NCBI GenBank assembly: GCA_030019105.1
Contig: JASEGY010000004.1
Coordinates: 1-21,691, forward strand
DNA length: 21,691 nt
From: a bacterium
GTDB taxonomy: Bacteria; UBA9089; JASEGY01
Direction of reading: 5' to 3'
Shown here: positions 1 to 5,283 of the stretch, piece after piece
Layout of the letters: every line of letters begins with the position of its first letter
How positions within the stretch are numbered: position 1 is the first letter of the stretch
Program-made: the position numbers and the translations under genes
The notes under the pieces: model-generated
Databases searched by the model: none
What the model was told of the DNA's origin: nothing
Seen by the model: only the letters and a program-made list of their open reading frames with translations

Positions 1-220
1 TTGTGATGACCCCAGGGTGGTGGAATTGTAATGGCCCTAATCCCATTTGGGGGGGGAATTGTCGTGGCCCTCGACATATCTTCTCAATAAGTTGGGGCAA
101 GGCCTGTTGATAGTTGATAGTTGATGGTTGATGGTTGATAGTTGATAGACTAATAAACTATAAACTATCAACTATACACTATCAACTATACACCATCAAC
201 CAAAAGCGTTCCCCGAAATA
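1..220. other. Non-coding left flank with short repeats
   Basis: I see no credible gene here. The first 75 bases contain two imperfect copies of GGAATTGTAATGGCCCT-like sequence about 34 bp apart (near 22-38 and 56-71), separated by a run of eight G. The rest is the heptamer palindrome described separately. The stretch may be the ruined upstream part of the TPR gene whose 3' end survives to the right, but no reading frame here supports that. Confidence 0.5.
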
Positions 221-231
221 TTGAGAAGATA
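77..231. repeat. Palindromic element with tandem GTTGATA heptamers
   Basis: The outer ends are a perfect 13-bp inverted repeat (TATCTTCTCAATA at 77-89 and its complement at 219-231). Inside, 106-147 is six head-to-tail copies of a 7-mer (GTTGATA, GTTGATA, GTTGATG, GTTGATG, GTTGATA, GTTGATA). The opposite arm, about 163-200, carries the complement (CTATCAAC, CACCATCAAC), so the whole can fold into a long imperfect hairpin. There are no unique spacers, so it is not a CRISPR. It resembles a non-autonomous repeat or MITE-like unit; no transposase is visible. Confidence 0.7.
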
Positions 232-264
232 CAAAATCGCAGATTATGCCCGCGTTGAGTATAC

Positions 265-296
265 GTCCCCCATCTTTCCCGTCCCCCATCTTTCCC
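265..296. repeat. 16-bp perfect tandem duplication
   Basis: GTCCCCCATCTTTCCC occurs twice without a gap (265-280 and 281-296). It lies exactly at the point where recognisable TPR coding sequence begins, so it probably marks a rearrangement or slippage that destroyed the upstream part of that gene. Confidence 0.85.
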
Positions 297-427
297 AGAA
301 GCAGCGGGAGTTTGAGGAGGCCCGCCGGAATTATCAGAAGGCCCTCGAAATCTTCATCGAGTTTAACGACCAATATCATCTGGAAATCGTGGCAAGGAGT
401 TTAAAAAGATTAGAAGAGGAGGAGTAA
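293..427 (+). pseudogene. 3' remnant of a TPR-repeat protein gene
   Basis: The frame ending at the TAA at 425-427 encodes a TPR-like helix pair: SQKQREFEEARRNYQKALEI, then a short stretch with FNDQYHLEIVARSLKRL, ending in an EEEE tail. The A-x7-Y-x3-AL spacing and the FEEA/YQKALEIF wording match the last repeat of multi-repeat TPR scaffold proteins. The frame stays open back to a TTG at 221, but residues before about 293 are not TPR-like and are encoded partly by the repeat element and the 16-bp duplication. There is no ribosome binding site. I read it as a decayed fragment of a gene once extending leftward; a translated peptide is unlikely. Confidence 0.6.
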
Positions 428-442
428 CTGTTCAGCCTACTC

Positions 443-465
443 ATCCGTCCAATCCGTGTTCTATT
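443..465. repeat. Solo right arm of the ATCCGT 9-bp iteron element
   Basis: Two ATCCGT units spaced 9 bp apart (443-448 and 452-457) are followed by TTCTATT. This matches the right end of the elements at 4955-4968 and 21414-21427 (ATCCGTGTGCTATT) with one mismatch over 14 bp. No left arm is present, so this is a half-copy or remnant. Confidence 0.55.
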
Positions 466-495
466 CCCCGACAACTCGAAATATTGAAATTCCTC

Positions 496-524
496 TTGAC
501 ATCAAAGATCTAATCTGCTATACT
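496..524 (+). promoter_or_regulatory. Sigma70-type promoter with extended -10
   Basis: TTGACA at 496-501 and TATACT at 519-524 are separated by exactly 17 bp. The -10 is preceded by TGC at 516-518, the TGn extended -10 signature. Transcription should start near 531, leaving a leader of about 55-60 bases before the ATPase gene. It is the strongest promoter match in the window and is correctly placed for the two-gene operon. Confidence 0.8.
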
Positions 525-541
525 ATAAGGTGAATTACCAA

Positions 542-564
542 TTAGTAAAAAAATATTTTACTAA
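542..564. promoter_or_regulatory. Dyad operator candidate in the operon leader
   Basis: TTAGTAAAA (542-550) and TTTTACTAA (556-564) form a perfect 9-bp inverted repeat around a 5-bp AT-rich centre. A further TAGTAAA half-site lies at 566-572. The dyad starts about 11 bp downstream of the predicted transcription start, where a bound dimer would block transcription. The stem is too AT-rich and too close to the gene to be a convincing terminator. No regulator gene is in the window, so the cognate protein is unknown. Confidence 0.5.
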
Positions 565-578
565 ATAGTAAACTGCTT

Positions 579-583
579 GGAGG
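579..583 (+). promoter_or_regulatory. Shine-Dalgarno GGAGG that sets the ATPase start
   Basis: GGAGG ends five bases before the ATG at 589. A TTG at 577 is in the same frame, but using it would place the ribosome binding site inside the coding sequence and leave no site upstream. The ATG at 589 is therefore preferred, removing four residues from the longest possible frame. Confidence 0.85.
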
Positions 584-588
584 TAAAG

Positions 589-1725
589 ATGATCTCTCTA
601 AATCCATTTAAGTCCGGTACAGCAGTGACAGGAAAGTATTTTACCGACCGTGAGGAAGAGATAAAAACCCTTCTTTTGGACCTGGCCGGTGGCCAGAATG
701 TAATTCTATATTCTCCAAGACGTTTTGGCAAGACATCCCTTGTCTTAGAGGTTATAAGCCGGCTTAGAAAAGAGGGTTGCCTGTGTATCTATGTAGACCT
801 TTTTCCGATTTCTTCAAAAAGAGACTTTGCTCAAAGACTGGCATCAGCCATTGCCAAAGATACTTCAAAGAGAATTGAAGAGGTGGCTCGAAAAATTAAA
901 GACTTCCTGCCTAAGATTACCCCCAAGATTGTCTTAAAGGGTGAGACTAATATGGAGTTTGATCTCGAGTTTGAAGAGAGAGAACTGGATGTCGATAGAT
1001 TGCTGGCAAGTTTATATGACCTTCCTCAGAATATAGCTCAAAAGAGGAACAAAAGGGTGGTGATGGTCTTTGATGAATTTCAGCAGATAGGACAGATTAA
1101 TGGTGAAGAGATTGAAAAGGGCTTAAGAACGAAGATTCAGCATCATAATGATGTTGCCTATGTATTTATGGGGAGCAAACGCCACCTTATGCACCGGATA
1201 TTTAATGACAGGAGCAGACCTTTTTATAAGATTGGGAAAACCTTTACCTTGAGGAAGATTCCAAAAGAAAAATTTGCGGCCTTTATTATAAAAAGGCTTG
1301 AAAGTACAGGGATGAGGATAGAGTCACCTTTGATTGAAGAAATCCTTGAGATTACGGAGGGCCATCCTCACTATACCCAGATGCTTATGCATGAGGTGTG
1401 GAATGAATCATATCCAGGCAAGATAATAACTTCCGAGTCAATCAAAATGGGTCTGGAGCAGGTTTTCTTGCATGAAGGGGATGCGTTTATTGCCTTATGG
1501 GATTCATTGTCACCAAGACAGAAAAATCTTTTGGTTGCCTTAGCCTCTGATGAAAATATTCCTCTTCATTCTCAAGCAGCCATTATAAAGTATGAATTAG
1601 GTTCTCCAGCTACAGTAAGCAAGTCCTTAAAGGTATTAAAGGATAAAGAATTCCTTGAACAAGAAGGAGGCAAGTATATATTCTCGGATATCTTCTTTAA
1701 GGAATGGATTAGAAGGCAATTATGA
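589..1725 (+). CDS. Archaeal-type AAA/STAND-like P-loop ATPase
   Basis: This 378-residue protein is likely a cytoplasmic NTPase of the archaeal ATPase superfamily (ATPase_2/COG1672-like). It opens with an NPF...G..F.DRE lead-in typical of these proteins. The Walker A is SPRRFGKTS (residues 42-50), where the RRFGKTSL wording is characteristic of the family. The Walker B is VVMVFDE (157-163), and a sensor-1-like FMGS sits at 193-196. A helical lid follows (about 225-300; EITEGHPHY at 254-262), and then a winged-helix-like segment (about 305-378; SPRQKNLLVALA, SPATVSKSLKVL), suggesting DNA or partner binding. No nuclease, TIR or protease domain is fused. It is the first gene of an operon: its TGA overlaps the next ATG by 4 bp, implying translational coupling and roughly matched production. 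Its specific role is unknown; the Rad50-like partner points to DNA transactions. Confidence 0.88.
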   Translation: MISLNPFKSGTAVTGKYFTDREEEIKTLLLDLAGGQNVILYSPRRFGKTSLVLEVISRLRKEGCLCIYVDLFPISSKRDFAQRLASAIAKDTSKRIEEVARKIKDFLPKITPKIVLKGETNMEFDLEFEERELDVDRLLASLYDLPQNIAQKRNKRVVMVFDEFQQIGQINGEEIEKGLRTKIQHHNDVAYVFMGSKRHLMHRIFNDRSRPFYKIGKTFTLRKIPKEKFAAFIIKRLESTGMRIESPLIEEILEITEGHPHYTQMLMHEVWNESYPGKIITSESIKMGLEQVFLHEGDAFIALWDSLSPRQKNLLVALASDENIPLHSQAAIIKYELGSPATVSKSLKVLKDKEFLEQEGGKYIFSDIFFKEWIRRQL

Positions 1726-4625
1726 AGATTAATAAACTGGAAATCGAAAATATAGCTTCTTATGGAGAAGACAGCGATCCGATTAATTTCAAGCCAGGGA
1801 ATAATTTTATTTCCGGGCTGAATGGACATGGGAAATCCACCATTTTTAAGGCTATTCAGCAGGCGCTGTATCCTACTGGAGACAGTAATACCGAACGGAT
1901 CAACCTCTTAAGGAAAGGATGCAGAAAAGGTAATATTAAGGTCTGGTTTGAGATTAATGATACGGCCTGTCATCTCCGGCTAATTCTCAAGGAGAACAGT
2001 GACTCCTTCAGGCTGGAGATAAACAATGGTGAAAAGGTTATTTCCACTAAGGAGGAAGTAATTGAAACCCTTAATAAATGGGAGAATATGACCGGTGACC
2101 GTAAAAAGATATTTGACAATGTGGTCGGGGTGGAACAGAACGGTTTTACGACGCCTTTTCTTATGACTAATAAAGGGCGTAAGGAGTATTTCAATACCAT
2201 CCTGGACGTGGATAAATACAAAAGGATTGCGGACACTTTAAATAGACTCAGGATTGGTGACGGTGTGCTGAAGAAAAGGATCGAAGAGCTTAAGGAAGAA
2301 CATGATTATTTAAAGGGCAGAGTGGCTAATTATCCGGAAGAGAAAAAAGCCCTCAGGGAGTGCGACAGACAGGTTAAAGAAAGGGGGAAAGAGGCAGAAG
2401 CTAAAGAGAAGCAATTAAAGGAGCGGAAAGAGTTGTTGGGCCGGCTGCAGGAAAAGGAAAAGGAACTCAAGTCGCTGAGAGAGGAGATTACCCTTCTGAA
2501 AGAAAATATTAAACATCAAAATCAAACCGAAGGGAGCTTAGTTAATTCCTTGAATGAGGCGGTTCTTGCCGGCAAGATCGTCGAAGAAAATACGGGGCAG
2601 TACCAACTCCATGAAGCTGCCCGGAAAAAGCTGCCGGAATTGAATAAAAGAAGAGACGAAAAAGACCGGCTCGAAAGAGAAAGAAATACAATCCAGAAAA
2701 GAATAGAAACAGGCGAAGCCAGGATCACGGTAATGGAAGACGAGCTGAATAAGGCCAGGGCCAAGAATAAAGAAGCGCTGGCCATGAATACCTCTGCTCT
2801 GGAAGAAATAAAACCTGAACTTGAATCGGCCCGGAAAGATGTTTCTGATATTGAAGAGGTTTTTACCTCTGGCGCAGTAAAAACAGGGGCCCTACAATCT
2901 GTGGAGAAAGACATCAGCGCCCTTCAGAATCGTCAGGCTAATCTCAAAGACCTTGAGATGAAAGCAGCCGGCCTTAAAAAAGAAACAGGTGAAATTGCAA
3001 AGCAGATTCTGGCGCTGGGGGATTTCAAGACTGTGGAGGAAGAGAAGGAGAAGTTAGAGAAGCAAAAGGAGAAGGTCCTATCTGAGATCGCTGTTTCAGG
3101 ACAGAAAATCAAGGACTTGAAAGAAAAAATAGCCAAATCCGCAGACGGAATCTGCCCCATAATTAATGAAAAGTGTGGCCGGATTGATCCTGAAAGATTT
3201 CAATCACAACTCGAACAGGAGGGGAAAATACATTCAGATCATACGGCAAAACTTGATGCCTTAGCCAAAGGGCTTTCACGGCTTGAAGAAAAGCTGAAGG
3301 GTAAACAGCGGGCGGTAAAACTAAATGCAGAAAAAGAGACCCTGGAAAAGCAGTGGAAAGATAGGAAAGCAGAGGCGGAAAAGCTCCTGGCCGCTGTTCA
3401 TCACAAACCGCTGGCTGTGCCGGGCGAGATAAATGATCTGGTCTTTTCCGCCGGACTTGACACAGTCATAAACAGTCAGGGACTCTCGGCCTATCTTGAA
3501 GTCGTTAAAGAAGAAGCCGGAGTTTATCGCAAAAACCTGGAAGCATTTCAGAAGGAAACTAATAAAAAGCGCGATGAAGCCAGAGGAAACATGACCAGGA
3601 TTGAGGCGGAACAGAAAGGGCTGTTGGATTTAAGGCAGCAGATCCAAAAAGAGGCGGGAACCTTCCGGAAGCGGGAGGAAGAAATCCTTGGCCGCAGGAA
3701 GGCCATAGAAAAAGAGAAAGAGGCCCTGCAAGAGGCGGCCGATAGATTAAAACCCCTGGCAAATATCGCCGATGAAATATCTGCCCTGAATGAGTCCTTA
3801 GAAAAGACTAAACACGCCGCTGATCTCTACCAGGAAAATATAAAAATGGCCCAAAGGCTTGAGGGTAAAAAAGAAGAGCTGGCGAAACATCAGGAAAATC
3901 TCGAGAGGATACGGAATGCCCTGAAAGAGGCAGAGGAAACAGCAGTTCAGAAGCAAAGCGAGTTTGACCCGGATGAGCTTGCTTCTTGTAAAGCAGGGCA
4001 CGAAAGGCTGGCGGAAGAGTATAATACTGCTGCCGGCGAACTCGTTGGACTCCGAAAGCAGCTTGTGGTTCTAAAGAAACACGTGGAGGAACTGACTGAA
4101 GAGTATATTAAATTCAACAACGTTAAAGAAGGTCTGAAACAGGAGCAGAAAAAGGAGAAAGCCCTGAAATTTATCGTGGATACCTTTAAGAACTCGGGCG
4201 CCCTTATTGTCGAGAAGATGATCAACAGAATATCTTCCCAGGCTAATATGATTTTCTCCCGCATATTTAAAGAGCCGTCCGAACTTTCCTGGGACAGAGA
4301 GTACAATGTGAGTCTTACCTCGCCGTCAAGGCACGAGCGTAATTTCAAGCAGCTCTCAGGCGGAGAGCAGATGATCTGCGCCCTGGCCGTCCGGCTGGCG
4401 ATTGCCAGGGAATTTAATCAATCGGATTTCATCATCCTTGATGAGCCTACAGTCAATGTAGATCACGAAAAATGCGAGGAATTGGCCGAAACCATATCCA
4501 CCCTGACCCGTGAAATCAAGGGCCTTAAGCAGATGTTCATTGTCAGTCATGATAACACCTTTGAGCGGGTAATCGATAATGTCATCAGAGTGCAGAAGGA
4601 AAACGACTGTACGCGGGTGGGGTGA
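1722..4625 (+). CDS. Rad50/SbcC/SMC-like coiled-coil ATPase with atypical hook
   Basis: This 967-residue protein has the full ABC-ATPase head of the Rad50/SMC class split by a long coiled coil. Walker A is GLNGHGKST (32-40), a Q-loop glutamine sits in VGVEQNGF (Q139), the signature is LSGGEQM (878-884), Walker B is FIILDEP (903-909), the D-loop is VNVD (911-914) and the H-loop histidine is in VSHD (941-944). Residues about 180-475 and 490-810 are charged heptad-rich coiled coil. At the apex, at the midpoint of the chain, C478-P-X5-C485 takes the place of the Rad50 CXXC zinc hook. It is shorter than typical bacterial SbcC (about 1,000-1,200 aa). No Mre11/SbcD nuclease is adjacent, so calling it sbcC is not justified. 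The start follows the ATGA overlap with the ATPase gene; only a weak purine-rich site (AGAAGG) precedes it, consistent with coupled translation. It is probably a DNA-end or DNA-loop handling ATPase for repair or defence. Confidence 0.9.
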   Translation: MKINKLEIENIASYGEDSDPINFKPGNNFISGLNGHGKSTIFKAIQQALYPTGDSNTERINLLRKGCRKGNIKVWFEINDTACHLRLILKENSDSFRLEINNGEKVISTKEEVIETLNKWENMTGDRKKIFDNVVGVEQNGFTTPFLMTNKGRKEYFNTILDVDKYKRIADTLNRLRIGDGVLKKRIEELKEEHDYLKGRVANYPEEKKALRECDRQVKERGKEAEAKEKQLKERKELLGRLQEKEKELKSLREEITLLKENIKHQNQTEGSLVNSLNEAVLAGKIVEENTGQYQLHEAARKKLPELNKRRDEKDRLERERNTIQKRIETGEARITVMEDELNKARAKNKEALAMNTSALEEIKPELESARKDVSDIEEVFTSGAVKTGALQSVEKDISALQNRQANLKDLEMKAAGLKKETGEIAKQILALGDFKTVEEEKEKLEKQKEKVLSEIAVSGQKIKDLKEKIAKSADGICPIINEKCGRIDPERFQSQLEQEGKIHSDHTAKLDALAKGLSRLEEKLKGKQRAVKLNAEKETLEKQWKDRKAEAEKLLAAVHHKPLAVPGEINDLVFSAGLDTVINSQGLSAYLEVVKEEAGVYRKNLEAFQKETNKKRDEARGNMTRIEAEQKGLLDLRQQIQKEAGTFRKREEEILGRRKAIEKEKEALQEAADRLKPLANIADEISALNESLEKTKHAADLYQENIKMAQRLEGKKEELAKHQENLERIRNALKEAEETAVQKQSEFDPDELASCKAGHERLAEEYNTAAGELVGLRKQLVVLKKHVEELTEEYIKFNNVKEGLKQEQKKEKALKFIVDTFKNSGALIVEKMINRISSQANMIFSRIFKEPSELSWDREYNVSLTSPSRHERNFKQLSGGEQMICALAVRLAIAREFNQSDFIILDEPTVNVDHEKCEELAETISTLTREIKGLKQMFIVSHDNTFERVIDNVIRVQKENDCTRVG

Positions 4626-4651
4626 TTGCGGATTGCGGATTTCGGATTGCG
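4624..4651. repeat. Four tandem GATTGCG heptamers abutting a stop codon
   Basis: GATTGCG, GATTGCG, GATTTCG, GATTGCG run head to tail. The first unit begins on the second base of the TGA stop of the Rad50-like gene. The same heptamer forms the outer arms of the palindrome at 21565-21667. A matching opposite arm is not evident here, so this may be a truncated copy. Confidence 0.7.
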
Positions 4652-4695
4652 GCCTTGTCCATCGTTTGGGCCATTGGATCAATTTTGTAGTGGTA

Positions 4696-4717
4696 GGGGT
4701 TTGATTAATCAAACCCC
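4696..4717. repeat. Perfect 22-bp palindrome, possible end-of-operon hairpin
   Basis: GGGGTTTGATTAATCAAACC plus CC is exactly self-complementary over 22 bp, about 70 bp past the Rad50-like stop. It could form a cruciform, a protein-binding site or a hairpin contributing to transcript end formation. No T-run follows on either side, so it is not a standard intrinsic terminator. Confidence 0.6.
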
Positions 4718-4738
4718 ATGCGTATCAACTTAAGCATC

Positions 4739-4968
4739 AATAGCACACGGATGACACGGATTCAACGGATTCTCACTGATTCTTTTCAATGAGGCACACG
4801 AAAGCTAAAGCAAGCTATATTTCGGATTTTAGGCTTTAGCCTTTCATAATGAAATCCTAAAGGATTAACTCCTGAGTGTGGATAGCGTCACTACCTTTAG
4901 CTTTTATGAAGGCTATTGATTCTTTTATCCGTGTAAATCCGTATTATCCGTGGTATCCGTGTGCTATT
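4739..4968. repeat. 9-bp-iteron palindrome (copy 1) split by an insertion
   Basis: The ends are a perfect 14-bp inverted repeat (AATAGCACACGGAT at 4739-4752, ATCCGTGTGCTATT at 4955-4968). The left arm has three ACGGAT units at 9-bp spacing; the right arm has four ATCCGT units at 9-10-bp spacing. Removing the 130-bp insert and one copy of its flanking 10-bp direct repeat leaves about 90 bp, close to the intact 87-bp copy at 21341-21427. This family therefore lies on both sides of the giant minus-strand gene. Confidence 0.8.
4787..4916. mobile_element. Small 130-bp insertion with 10-bp flanking direct repeats
   Basis: The block is bracketed by TGATTCTTTT at 4777-4786 and again at 4917-4926, consistent with a 10-bp target-site duplication. 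It carries subterminal inverted repeats (AAAGCTAAAG at 4801-4810, CTTTAGCTTT at 4895-4904) and two internal dyads (GGCTTTAGCC at 4832-4841; AATCC-TAAA-GGATT just after). It is too small to encode a protein and looks like a non-autonomous MITE-like element. The uninterrupted relative at 21341-21427 serves as the empty-site comparison. A deletion-based origin is possible but less economical. Confidence 0.6.
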
Positions 4969-5034
4969 AAATGATATTGGCTCTCCCGTAATATTGAGGA
5001 AAACACCTTAAGTTGATGCCTATGGGGTTTTTGG

Positions 5035-5251
5035 GGATGGTTCACCTTACTGTGAAAGCTTGCGGCTAAAAATTACCATTAACTTTCCGGAGTTAATCCT
5101 TTAGGATTTCATTAGTTATGAAAGGCTAAAGCCTAAACTCCAGAAAGAACGCAAGGTTTCACAAGAAAATGGACGATTTTTGAACCGTCCCCCTTCTTCG
5201 ATATTCGATATTTTCCTCCGTCGCAAGCTTTCACAGTAAGGTGAACCATCC
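5035..5251. repeat. Perfect 30-bp inverted repeat downstream of the giant gene
   Basis: The 30 bases at 5035-5064 (core CACCTTACTGTGAAAGCTTG) are exactly reverse-complemented at 5222-5251, leaving a 157-bp centre. The inner copy ends 33 bp past the stop of the giant gene. The long stem could stabilise the mRNA 3' end or mark the termini of a small mobile unit. The centre holds the inverted copy of the TAAAGCC core, so it too is composite. Confidence 0.8.
5089..5137. repeat. Inverted copy of the TAAAGCC/TCCTAAAGGA core
   Basis: This stretch is the reverse complement of 4828-4872, apart from a 4-bp length difference in the middle and the outermost bases. One copy sits inside the iteron element and the other inside the 30-bp inverted repeat, so the pairing crosses other repeat boundaries. 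That is expected if one repeat family inserted twice independently, not if it is one big hairpin. Confidence 0.75.
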
Positions 5252-5283
5252 CCCAATTTTTAATTTCTAATTGAACGGTTACC

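Larger units (their letters stand above)
4711..5030. repeat. Outer 24-bp imperfect inverted repeat pair
   Basis: AAACCCCATGCGTATCAACTTAAG-type sequence at 4711-4734 is matched in inverse orientation at 5007-5030, with three mismatches clustered in the middle. The pair encloses the 9-bp-iteron element at 4739-4968, so these may be terminal repeats of an element that received, or co-moved with, that inner unit. Confidence 0.65.
4626..5283. other. Gene-free convergent intergenic region made of repeats
   Basis: This 658-bp gap lies between the 3' ends of two convergent transcription units. I find no reading frame with protein-like content on either strand. Nearly all of it is accounted for by inverted-repeat elements: a 22-bp palindrome, a 24-bp imperfect inverted repeat (4711-4734 with 5007-5030), a 9-bp-iteron palindrome carrying an insertion, a perfect 30-bp inverted repeat, and two oppositely oriented copies of a TAAAGCC/TCCTAAAGGA core. 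These are listed separately. Confidence 0.75.

Noticed and set aside
106..200. CRISPR array
   Set aside because: The units are contiguous heptamers with no unique spacers, and the two halves are inverted rather than direct repeats.
221..427. A functional 68-residue protein starting at TTG 221
   Set aside because: There is no ribosome binding site, the first 24 residues come from repeat DNA and a tandem duplication, and only the end is TPR-like.
577..1725. TTG start at 577 for the AAA ATPase
   Set aside because: The GGAGG ribosome binding site would fall inside the coding sequence; the ATG at 589 is correctly spaced from it.
1722..4625. Naming the gene sbcC or rad50
   Set aside because: There is no SbcD/Mre11 partner, the length is short for SbcC, and the apex motif is C-X6-C rather than CXXC.
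4696..4717. Standard intrinsic terminator for the operon
   Set aside because: The hairpin is perfect but has no following T-run on either strand.
4711..5251. Complete insertion sequence with transposase
   Set aside because: No frame on either strand encodes transposase-like motifs; only non-coding inverted repeats are present.
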